A stretch of 64,000 bases of DNA from UTCHB3 sp008363265 (lineage in GTDB: Bacteria > Bacteroidota > Ignavibacteria > Ignavibacteriales > Ignavibacteriaceae): assembly GCA_045863055.1 (NCBI GenBank), contig BTUW01000008.1:62001-126000 (forward strand), given 5' to 3'. Below, piece by piece: positions 55,883 through 62,853 of this stretch; positions within the stretch are counted from its first letter, which is position 1; the number at the start of each line of letters is the position of its first letter. The translations under genes were made by a program, and so were the position numbers. The notes below the pieces were generated by a model. The model saw nothing but the letters and a program-made list of their open reading frames with translations, searched no databases and was not told the DNA's origin.

Positions 55883-56299
55883 TTACTTCAATTTTCTGAT
55901 CGTTATACCCGGCCCCCGCTTGATCGAAACTGAGAAGCCGTTCCCTTCCAGGATTATAACTCGGCCGTCATCATAATTTTCAGTTTCTTTAAGCCCGGCT
56001 TTGATAGCCTGGGTTCTCATCTCCTCGCGCCGGTCGTAAGATGCATTTCGTTCAAAGTAGTAGAAACTCTTTCCATCTGCTTCTAGTATTATGTTAAATG
56101 TTTCAGAACCTTTCATAAATTCAGTCGGACTAATTCTCTTGTAACCCCATCTGGTTAGATCGGCCAACATCAATTTTTCAGATGGGCTTTCTAACAACCA
56201 TTTGACATCGTCAAAAGTTATTTTCCCGGTACCTCCCCGCTGGGAGAAAGCCATCCCGGTAAAAAGAAAAACGAAAAGAAGAAGTGTTTTTGTACGCAT
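55883..56299 (-). CDS. Small secreted protein, array member 2
   Basis: The 138-residue protein shares with members 3, 6, 7 and 8 a signal peptide that is nearly the same at the base level (MRTKTLLLFVFLFTGMAFSQ) and an RGGTGKITF start of the mature part. The mature core has WGYKRISPTEFMKGSETFNI, YYFERNASYDRREEMRTQA and IKAGLKE, ending in a GNGFSVSIKRG strand. The plan is a short alpha/beta unit of about 110 residues, function unknown. The upstream GAGG (GAGGTACAAAATG) is a good ribosome-binding site. A shared promoter-like motif lies at 56357-56374. Confidence 0.75.
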   Translation of the reverse strand: MRTKTLLLFVFLFTGMAFSQRGGTGKITFDDVKWLLESPSEKLMLADLTRWGYKRISPTEFMKGSETFNIILEADGKSFYYFERNASYDRREEMRTQAIKAGLKETENYDDGRVIILEGNGFSVSIKRGPGITIRKLK

Positions 56300-56404
56300 T
56301 TTGTACCTCGATTAAATGAAAGATCTTTACTGGCCGCCAAACAAAGTAGTTGCCGGTCTTAAAACATTCCAAACGATTTTTATTCCTGCCGGGGAAACCG
56401 GGCG

Positions 56405-56818
56405 TTACCTCGACCGGCTAACCTTGAGATGACTCGCAATGATCGTGAGTTCAAATCCCTCACCTGACAATTTAGTAAATCCGTTAGGATTATTGCTGCT
56501 CCTTTCTTCGAGTCCGGCATCCAACGCTTGATCGACTATCTCCTTTTGTCTCACCTTTGAAAGGTGTCTTTCCTGGAAATAGTAACTATTGCTGCCGGCC
56601 TCCGGTAATATATAGAATACCCCACCGCCTCCCCGGTATTCAGTTTTATTTGCTCTTCTATAACCCAGGTCTCCAAGGGCGGCCTCTATCGACTGCTCGG
56701 ATGTCAATTGTAGCACCGAAATGATCTGGTCAAAAGTTATTTTCCCGGTACCTCCCTGCTGTGAGAAAGTCATGCCAGTTAAAAGGAAAACGAAAAGAAG
56801 AAGTGTTTTTGTACGCAT
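56405..56818 (-). CDS. Small secreted protein, array member 3
   Basis: The 137-residue protein has the family signal peptide (MRTKTLLLFVFLLTGMTFSQ) followed by QGGTGKITF. The mature part (LGDLGYRRANKTEYRGGGG, YYFQERHLSKVRQKEIVDQA, GEGFELTIIA) follows member 2 in order but at low identity. Its upstream 110 bases are like those of member 4 (AAGTTGTTT, CCGG and CAATTCAATC blocks). No family is recognised; secretion to the periplasm or beyond is likely. Confidence 0.75.
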   Translation of the reverse strand: MRTKTLLLFVFLLTGMTFSQQGGTGKITFDQIISVLQLTSEQSIEAALGDLGYRRANKTEYRGGGGVFYILPEAGSNSYYFQERHLSKVRQKEIVDQALDAGLEERSSNNPNGFTKLSGEGFELTIIASHLKVSRSR

Positions 56819-56928
56819 TTTGTACCTCGATTAAATTGAATGATTAAAGTTGTTTCCGGAATCCGGGCAATTCAATCGCACCGGTTCCCTCAATTCTCGT
56901 GAAATGGATCCCACACGGAAAGCCGCTT

Positions 56929-57381
56929 TTACTGCTTGGAATACCAAATTATTATATTGCTTTTGCCTTTCTCTTTACTCTCGTTTTGCGCAAATGTCCA
57001 AGGCCTCTTGCTCATCGAAATTCGTGATGGTTGGCTGCCCAGATCTTCCTTAAAGCCGTCGAGTTTGACTTCAGTGAGCAGATCCGGCCTCCTGATGATT
57101 CCGTATTTGTTGTAAATCTCTTGGTAGATCACCTGGTGACCGCGATTGGCTGAGAGCGTGAATTGGAATCTGCCATTAGAGAATTTCGTCCCTTTCTCAC
57201 TGATCTCACCGGTAACCTCAAAACCTTTATTCAGAGATTTAACCTTCTCAACAAGTTCGTTGATGTCCGTGGAGTATGTCATTACTTTTTTGATCTCAGA
57301 CCAGTAAAGTGGTTCGGCGGGCTGAGCAAACAGACACGAACCCATAAATAAGAAGAAAAGAAGAATTGTTTTTGTACGCAT
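56929..57381 (-). CDS. Small secreted protein, array member 4 (subfamily B)
   Basis: The 150-residue protein has the conserved leader and signal (MRTKTILLFFLFMGSCLFAQ), but the mature part differs from members 2, 3, 6, 7 and 8: PAEPLYWSEIKKVMTYSTD, KSLNKGFEVTGEISEKGTKF, SNGRFQFTLSA. Only member 5 is close to it. The cysteine in the signal (GSCLFAQ) could be read as a lipobox-like site, but an AQ cleavage as in member 5 is more likely. The function is unknown. Confidence 0.75.
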   Translation of the reverse strand: MRTKTILLFFLFMGSCLFAQPAEPLYWSEIKKVMTYSTDINELVEKVKSLNKGFEVTGEISEKGTKFSNGRFQFTLSANRGHQVIYQEIYNKYGIIRRPDLLTEVKLDGFKEDLGSQPSRISMSKRPWTFAQNESKEKGKSNIIIWYSKQ

Positions 57382-57452
57382 TTTGTACCTCGATTAAATT
57401 TGATGATCAAAGTTGTTTACGGGATCCGGCCAATTCAATCCGACCGATTCCA

Positions 57453-57917
57453 TCATAATTCACTAAATGGATAAACAATTGTCAATCTGATGCGGGCTTT
57501 GTTTCTTTTCAAATCCGCAACTTGCTGATACTCCCAATTCTTTTTTTTCATAACTTTTGTTGATCCGTCGCTCCTCGGATCTTCCTCGAAGGCGTCGGAT
57601 CTTAATTCATCGAGCAAAGAAGAAAGCCTGGTTTCTACAGATTTGTTAATAATCTCAGAGTAGGTCAATTTTTCGCCGAATACGCAAGAGACGGTGAATT
57701 CGTAACTACCATTGGTAAATCTCGTCCCTCTCTGATTGATCTCTCCGATAACCTCAAAACCCTTGTTCAGAGATTTAACATTCTCAACAAGCTTGTTGAT
57801 GTCAGTGGAGTATCCCATCACTTTTTTAATCTCAGACAGATTTAGTGGTTGGGCTGGCTGCGCAAATACAAAAGTGCCCAATAAAAAGAAGAAAAGTAGA
57901 AGTGTTTTTGTACGCAT
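57453..57917 (-). CDS. Small secreted protein, array member 5 (subfamily B)
   Basis: The 154-residue protein is a clear recent duplicate of member 4: LSEIKKVMGYSTDINKLVEN, VKSLNKGFEVIGEINQRGTRF and TNGSYEFTVS align with few changes. The second half is less alike (FEEDPRSDGSTKVMKKKNWE). The signal (MRTKTLLLFFFLLGTFVFAQ) is the family one. A promoter-like motif TACAAACGAACCAAAT (57980-57995) lies 63 bases or so before the start. The function is unknown. Confidence 0.75.
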   Translation of the reverse strand: MRTKTLLLFFFLLGTFVFAQPAQPLNLSEIKKVMGYSTDINKLVENVKSLNKGFEVIGEINQRGTRFTNGSYEFTVSCVFGEKLTYSEIINKSVETRLSSLLDELRSDAFEEDPRSDGSTKVMKKKNWEYQQVADLKRNKARIRLTIVYPFSEL

Positions 57918-58021
57918 TTTGTACCTCGATTAAATGAAATTTCTAGTTAGAGCCCGGCAAAGCAGGTAGCTGCCGGTACTACAAACGAACCAAATAAAAT
58001 CTTTTCAATGGGAAAAGCCTG

Positions 58022-58441
58022 TTATTTCTTCACTCTTGCGATCTTTATATCTTTAAACTGTCGGATCACAGCTGAGAAGAGCCTCCCCTCCAGCAAGATA
58101 TAGCTACCGTCTTCATCGTTTCTTTGTATTTTAAGGCCGGCTTTAATAGCTTGAGTCCTAATCTCCTCACACCTTTCTTTTGAAGGGGACGCTTCGAAGT
58201 AAAAGGTTTTGCTTTGATCTGGAGACACCACCATCTGGAACTTCTCCGAACCCTTCTTCAATTCACTGCCATTAATTTTCTGATAGCCCCATCCTTCCAG
58301 CATGGACCACATCTCTTCAGCTGATTGGCATGACAACGCCAAGGTGATATTTTGAAAAGTTATTCTCCCGGTACCCCCCTGTTGAGAGAAAGCCATCCCG
58401 GTTAGAAGGAAAACGAAAAGTAGAAGTGTTTTTATACGCAT
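58022..58441 (-). CDS. Small secreted protein, array member 6
   Basis: The 139-residue protein has the signal MRIKTLLLFVFLLTGMAFSQ, nearly the same as in members 7 and 8, then QGGTGRITF. The mature part is closest to member 2: GWGYQKINGSELKKGSEKF, FYFEASPSKERCEEIRTQA and IKAGLKIQ. Two cysteines occur (SCQSAEE and ERCEE). It follows member 7 by 60 bases and has no separate promoter that I can see, so 7 and 6 may share a transcript. Confidence 0.75.
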   Translation of the reverse strand: MRIKTLLLFVFLLTGMAFSQQGGTGRITFQNITLALSCQSAEEMWSMLEGWGYQKINGSELKKGSEKFQMVVSPDQSKTFYFEASPSKERCEEIRTQAIKAGLKIQRNDEDGSYILLEGRLFSAVIRQFKDIKIARVKK

Positions 58442-58501
58442 TTTGTACCTCGATTAAATTTAGGTGATCATTAATATTTTTAACTGAAAATTAACCGGCC
58501 G

Positions 58502-58912
58502 CTAAAGTCTTTCCATCAAAAAAAAACCCTTGGAAATACTAACCCGGAAGCCTCTTCCCTTTAATTCGTACTCGCCCCGGGAATTTTTGGTTTTGACCAC
58601 CAATCCATACTCAAGAGCGTCTTTAAGCAATTCATCATATCTCGCCTTGTCATCGATATACTCAATGTAAGTAAATGGGCCTTTGTCGGTTACAGATGTG
58701 ATATCAAATTTGTGATTCTTATTCCGGAAGTTCACTCCATCCGTATTTTTGTAGCCTGATTCTTCCAAATAGGTTTTAATACTCTCGATATGTTGCATTC
58801 TCAGAATTACGGTGATCATCGAGAAATCGATCCTCTCCTTACCACCCCCCTGTTGAGAGAAAGCCATCCCGGTTAGAAGGAAAACGAAAAGTAGAAGTGT
58901 TTTTATACGCAT
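58502..58912 (-). CDS. Small secreted protein, array member 7
   Basis: The 136-residue protein begins with the family signal and QGGGKERIDF. Mature blocks (LEESGYKNTDGVNFRNKNHK, YIEYIDDKARYDELLKDALE, GLVVKTK, LKGRGFRVSISKG) follow the common plan. It starts 121 bases before member 8's stop-side boundary (gap 58913-59032). The leader reads GAGGTACATCATG, one of the few copies with changed bases. The function is unknown. Confidence 0.75.
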   Translation of the reverse strand: MRIKTLLLFVFLLTGMAFSQQGGGKERIDFSMITVILRMQHIESIKTYLEESGYKNTDGVNFRNKNHKFDITSVTDKGPFTYIEYIDDKARYDELLKDALEYGLVVKTKNSRGEYELKGRGFRVSISKGFFLMERL

Positions 58913-59032
58913 GATGTACCTCGATTAAATTTAGTGATTAACAATTTCAGAATGAATCATAAAAATCGCCGAATGAGCCTATTCATCCATATCTCGAAAC
59001 CGAACTGATAAAAGCTTGGCGATGATAACAGG

Positions 59033-59440
59033 TTACTTTTTTTTCTCGATCCAAATAAGCTTTGAATCAGCCCTGATCGAAAACCCGCGCCCCTCCATTG
59101 CCCACGAACGATCTGTTTCCACAACCACTTTAAATCCCTCTTTCAAGGCTTCTTCCCTAAGTTGTTGCACTCGTTTTTTACCGGGCGTTCTTTCACAATA
59201 ATATAAGGGATCAAGATCTGATTTCCTGTAGATCTCAAAACTTTCGCTTCCTTTTAAGTATTGGCCCCCATCTACAAGCTGGTAACCGTCTTTTTCCAGA
59301 GCGATGGTTACCACAGCTGGAGCGGGTAACGACAGCAAAGATAGAATCCTGTTAAGACTGATTCTCCCGGTACCCCCCTGCTGTGAGAAAGCCATGCCTG
59401 TTAAAAGGAAAACGAAAAGAAGAAGTGTTTTTGTACGCAT
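59033..59440 (-). CDS. Small secreted protein, array member 8
   Basis: The 135-residue protein has the family signal and QGGTGRISL. The mature part includes LEKDGYQLVDGGQYLKGSES, FEIYRKSDLDPLYYCER, REEALKEGFKVV and GRGFSIRADSK. It is the first gene of the array in transcription order. A promoter-like ATTATAAACAAACCAAAT (59503-59520) lies 63-80 bases upstream; read on the minus strand it contains TATAAT. The function is unknown. Confidence 0.75.
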   Translation of the reverse strand: MRTKTLLLFVFLLTGMAFSQQGGTGRISLNRILSLLSLPAPAVVTIALEKDGYQLVDGGQYLKGSESFEIYRKSDLDPLYYCERTPGKKRVQQLREEALKEGFKVVVETDRSWAMEGRGFSIRADSKLIWIEKKK

Positions 59441-59650
59441 ATTATATCTCGATTAAATTGATTGATTAAATATCCAACATCTAAAGATAAGAATCTCTCA
59501 GTATTATAAACAAACCAAATAAAATTTTGTTCCAAATTCGGAGGGAATTAATCGCGTATTTACCCCCCATTAACCCTTTTGTTAACCCCTCACAGTTATT
59601 TTTCAGACCATGAAACTGTTTATTTACATCGAATAACAGAAAGGTAAATC

Positions 59651-60145
59651 ATGGCCACCACTTCCTTTGAAAAGACGAAGCGCCGCAACATCCAATTCGT
59701 TATAATGTTCACTGCGGTGGGTCTGATAGCTCACTTGCTCCCCCTGATCGATCTGAATATCATCAAAGTTATGATCTACGACGCGGAATGGGCGTTGATC
59801 ACCATCCCCCTCCTCGCCCTCGCTCTCGGATCCGTATTTATTCCCGACCTCAGGATCGCGAAGATCATCTGTTTTATTGCCTCGCTGGTAGTTCTGATCA
59901 TCGCCGTTGACAAAATAATCGGATTCTCTTCAAAAATGGCCGAAATGGGGCAGTTATTACCCGACAATCCATTCGCTGAGGCGGTACAAAGTGCAGTGAA
60001 ACTCTCGTTCGGTATATATCTTTTGGCAGCCTCAGCGGGCTTCACCATGGTAAGCACGTTCGCAATGCGGGAAGAACTCCCCGAAGAGGATCAGGAGGAT
60101 GAAGAGGATGAAGTAGAGGAAACCACCTCGCAACTGTTCCCCTGA
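59651..60145 (+). CDS. Membrane protein with acidic C-terminal tail, unknown function
   Basis: The 164-residue protein has four hydrophobic helices (about 15-35, 45-70, 75-95 and 118-138) and ends with a strongly acidic tail, PEEDQEDEEDEVEETTSQLF. Helix two and three read ALITIPLLALALGSVFI and IICFIASLVVLIIAV. No family is recognised. The gene stands alone, divergent from the secreted array, with its start in ATG 59651. Confidence 0.6.
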   Translation: MATTSFEKTKRRNIQFVIMFTAVGLIAHLLPLIDLNIIKVMIYDAEWALITIPLLALALGSVFIPDLRIAKIICFIASLVVLIIAVDKIIGFSSKMAEMGQLLPDNPFAEAVQSAVKLSFGIYLLAASAGFTMVSTFAMREELPEEDQEDEEDEVEETTSQLFP

Positions 60146-60499
60146 AAAAACACCCAAGAAGAAATAACACTATTCCTCAATAAAAGTATTTAATCGAATT
60201 TTTAATCAACGAAACTCAGAAGATCCCGGGTTTGGAGGGGGTTGTGCCCCCTTCAAGCCCATTTTTTTAGGGGGGGGTAAAAATGTTTGCTTGTCAGAAT
60301 CAGGATTTGCAGGATTGGAGGATTTTCAGGATTGTTGCGCATTAGCGTAGAAATAGCACAGTCGCTTTAGCGCTGTGTTTGAGGCAATCACCGCCAAACC
60401 AACCGCCCTTTAGGGCCGATTGACTGAATTAGTTCACCCCTGTGGGGCTTGCCCCTGTGGGGGATTTTAGGATTGTAGGATTTGCAGGATGGAATGGAT
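60146..60499. other. Gene-free region with AGGATT repeats and the left repeat arm
   Basis: This 354-base stretch has no convincing gene. From 60300 to 60335 and 60465 to 60490 it contains repeated AGGATT units (CAGGATTTGCAGGATTGGAG). Between these lies the left arm of the inverted repeat (60352-60474). A run of nine G at 60271-60277 and AT-rich flanks are also present. No promoter toward the 60500-62511 genes is expected here, as they point this way. Confidence 0.6.
60352..60474 (+). repeat. Left inverted-repeat arm of the 60.4-62.75 kb cassette
   Basis: The arm is built of blocks that occur in reversed, complemented form and in matching order in 62641-62750: AATAGCACAGTCGCTTTAGC with GCTGTG; ACCAACCGCCCTTTAGGGCC; and CTTGCCCCTGTGGGGGATTT with AGGATT. 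Each block contains a small palindrome (CGCTTTAGCG, GCCCTTTAGGGC, CCCCTGTGGGG). This arm has one extra CACCCCTGTGGGG unit. Confidence 0.75.
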
Positions 60500-61477
60500 C
60501 TAATGCTTTAAAACCTTGAATAGCAGAAACACCAGCACTCCTCCGAACACAAAAAAGCTAAAAAAAACGATTTTACGAAGTTTGGATATTTTCTCATTTG
60601 TTCCGTCAATTTCAGCTTTGGACCTGGTTTCTGCATCCTTCAATTCTTTGGTTAGACTTTTATGATTTTGTGTGACAGTCTGAGCAATTTTTGATGTCTC
60701 ATTCCTTAACAATTTCAAATCACTCTCTGACTGTGTAAGATATTTTTTAATTTCAGAGAGCTTCCCATCCAGGTCTGAGGAGAGCAGTGTTAATTTCTTT
60801 TCTAAGGATGACTTATTCTTCAAAACTTGGTCAACAAGATCATGAAGTTCCTTCAGTGTTCCTTTCAACTCTTGGCTAATGGCATCGTGATTCTGTTTAG
60901 CTTCCGCCTGAATAACATTGATTCTTCCATCTAACTCATTGTATCTTTTTTTGATCGTGTTAATAGAGTTATTGACTTCTTTCAATCCCTCACTGAGATT
61001 TAGCACGATATTTGAAGTTTCTGATGGATTCTCACCTTCTCTGCTGCTCAACTTCTCAAGGGCATCTGCAGTCGCAACGATTTGAGAGTCCAGTTGTAGA
61101 ACCGATTTATTTACATTCTCAATGTCCTTTATTGTATTCAATGCCAATTCTTGAATATTAACGGCCAGTAAAGCGATATCGTGTTTATTTGCCCTGGTTC
61201 TTTTCAGTTCATTTTCGGCGATTGATATTTCAGATTTCATTATGGATATAACCTTCTCAAGTATCTCAATTTTTTCGTTTATAGTGTTAACTTTGTCAAG
61301 CCAGAATTGTTTTTCAGCATCCAGAAGTGTGGAAATCCTGGTAAATCTCTCAATGCCATTCAAATCAGCAAAAGGATCTTTGCCCAGCTCCTCACCAAGT
61401 TCTCTGACCTTTTTTTTAAGCCGGGTTCGTTCACTGAATCCGCGGAAAATTGAAAATAAGGCCCCAATACCTATCAT
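60500..61477 (-). CDS. Long coiled-coil protein with C-terminal membrane anchor
   Basis: The 325-residue protein starts at ATG 61477, overlapping the previous stop by 4 bases. After a short basic N-terminus (FRGFSERTRLKKKVRELGEE) nearly the whole length is heptad-rich coiled coil (for example INEKIEILEKVISIMKSEIS). A single hydrophobic helix follows at the very end (IVFFSFFVFGGVLVFLLFKV) with a short KH tail. This is a tail-anchored design. I recognise no family; coiled-coil parts of phage, pore-forming or signalling proteins look similar. It is coupled to the 61474-62511 gene within an inverted-repeat-bounded unit. Confidence 0.65.
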   Translation of the reverse strand: MIGIGALFSIFRGFSERTRLKKKVRELGEELGKDPFADLNGIERFTRISTLLDAEKQFWLDKVNTINEKIEILEKVISIMKSEISIAENELKRTRANKHDIALLAVNIQELALNTIKDIENVNKSVLQLDSQIVATADALEKLSSREGENPSETSNIVLNLSEGLKEVNNSINTIKKRYNELDGRINVIQAEAKQNHDAISQELKGTLKELHDLVDQVLKNKSSLEKKLTLLSSDLDGKLSEIKKYLTQSESDLKLLRNETSKIAQTVTQNHKSLTKELKDAETRSKAEIDGTNEKISKLRKIVFFSFFVFGGVLVFLLFKVLKH

Positions 61478-62511
61478 GTGATCCCTTTCGGAGGGGGTAA
61501 CAAACCAATATATGGCAAGACACGGTCCAAAGCCTTAATACGCTCTGCAATTAATCCCGGCGGGATCTCCATCGCCGTCAACTTCTGAATCTCTACTCGT
61601 TGCTGCTTTCGATTCAAAAGATACAAGACAGCTTTGCGTTGTGATTCATTGAAGATCTTAAACGCCCCCTTTACCATCTGGGTCAATACAATTCCGAGCC
61701 CAAGTGTCGCAGCCCCGTCCGCAAGATCAGCAATATCTCCTGCCCAATCAGCAATGTCACCACCATCTATCGCAAGATCAGGTATCAAACCAACATTGTC
61801 AGCAAGATTGGCAGCCATTTCACCCCCAGTCGAGAAAATTGTAGTTGCTACTTCTGCGATGGATTCGTTTAAAACGAGTTCTGTTCCTACACCCGTTAAG
61901 AAAGTGCCGACACAGACTTTTCCGGCTGTATTTAGCACTGTCTCTGTCGAATACCGTAATTTTTTCGTTGTTTCCTCTGACACAAATTTGTATTTCCGGT
62001 TTAGATCGCTTGCTGTTTTTACAGCAAGATACCCGACCAATGGGAGATTGTCATCCGAGATTGCCACCACACCACTGATAACCTGAACGGCTGCTTTCAT
62101 CTTGGGATCATCATTATACCTGTTTTTAACCATGGCAAACGCCTGATACGACAATCCAAGTTCGATCACATCCGATGCATTTATCGAAAGCCAATCCACA
62201 GCGTCCTGATAGCCCATCCCTGTCACACCCTCAACAAAATCAGCACCGGGAAGCGGTATGCCGTCATGAGATGTGAAGTCTTTCAACATGTGATCGAACC
62301 ATGAAGTTATTCCATGAATACCGTCGATTTCAAAAGCCTCAGACAGCCCCTCAAAATCGTGACCGAACTTTATCCGGTGTCCCAACCCCGAAACACTATC
62401 GATCATGTCATTAACGGCATCGCTGTTCTCAATGCCATCAAAGAACATGAAATTATCGTGTCCAAGTTCGTGGTACTGTTTGGTAAAATCTACAAGAAAG
62501 TCTTTAAGCAT
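61474..62511 (-). CDS. Protein of unknown function in the repeat-bounded cassette
   Basis: The 345-residue protein is first in a two-gene unit. It is rich in Asp and Gly, with hydrophobic stretches in the middle (VGTFLTGVGTELVLN, ADGAATLGLGIVLTQMV) that could be amphipathic or membrane-inserting helices, and a basic C-terminal part (RKAVLYLLNRKQQRVEIQKL). An HELGH sequence lies at residues 15-19, but without other protease features I do not call it a metallopeptidase. The end, PPKGIT, overlaps the next start. No known family is recognised. Confidence 0.6.
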   Translation of the reverse strand: MLKDFLVDFTKQYHELGHDNFMFFDGIENSDAVNDMIDSVSGLGHRIKFGHDFEGLSEAFEIDGIHGITSWFDHMLKDFTSHDGIPLPGADFVEGVTGMGYQDAVDWLSINASDVIELGLSYQAFAMVKNRYNDDPKMKAAVQVISGVVAISDDNLPLVGYLAVKTASDLNRKYKFVSEETTKKLRYSTETVLNTAGKVCVGTFLTGVGTELVLNESIAEVATTIFSTGGEMAANLADNVGLIPDLAIDGGDIADWAGDIADLADGAATLGLGIVLTQMVKGAFKIFNESQRKAVLYLLNRKQQRVEIQKLTAMEIPPGLIAERIKALDRVLPYIGLLPPPKGIT

Positions 62512-62853
62512 AATGGTTATTGCTTTATTAATAAGTCAATGTTCTGACAAAATTGCACCCCTACAGGGCGCCACCCATTCGATGATCGCGATACTACCAA
62601 CATTGCACCCCTGCAGGGTGCTTACCCGCGAAGCGGGTAAAATCCTGAAAATCCCCCACAGGGGCAAGCTGATTCAGACACTCCCCGGCCCTAAAGGGCG
62701 GTTGGGGTGGTAGCTACCACTACCCACAGCGCTAAAGCGACTGTGCTATTTTTCTCCGCGTAAATCCGTCCAATCTGCTTCGCCGCGGCGAAATCTGCGG
62801 TCTATTCCATCCCTCAGTCCGCCGCAGGCGGATCAGCCTTCAGCCCTCAGCCT
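62512..62853. other. Gene-free region with clustered hairpins, the right repeat arm and a tandem motif
   Basis: The 342-base gap holds GCACCCCTACAGGGCGC (62555-62571), GCACCCCTGCAGGGTGC (62605-62621) and TTACCCGCGAAGCGGGTAA (62622-62640), each able to form a hairpin. After the right arm come the palindromes TTCGCCGCGGCGAA (62779-62792) and TCCGCCGCAGGCGGA (62818-62832). Then a tandem CAGCCTTCAGCCCTCAG run (62835-62862) reaches the end of the helicase gene. The promoter of the 62511 gene should lie in the AT-rich part (62512-62550). Confidence 0.65.
62641..62750 (-). repeat. Right inverted-repeat arm of the cassette
   Basis: Read on the minus strand this segment gives AATAGCACAGTCGCTTTAGC, GCTGTG, CCAACCGCCCTTTAGGGCC, GAATCAGCTTGCCCCTGTGG and GGATTTTCAGGATT. 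These are the same blocks in the same order as in 60352-60474. The two arms face each other around the two-gene unit. Confidence 0.75.

Noticed and set aside
61474..62511. HELGH near the N-terminus as evidence for a zinc metallopeptidase
   Set aside because: The motif stands alone. No third ligand, signal peptide or family-like surroundings were seen, and a five-residue pattern arises by chance.
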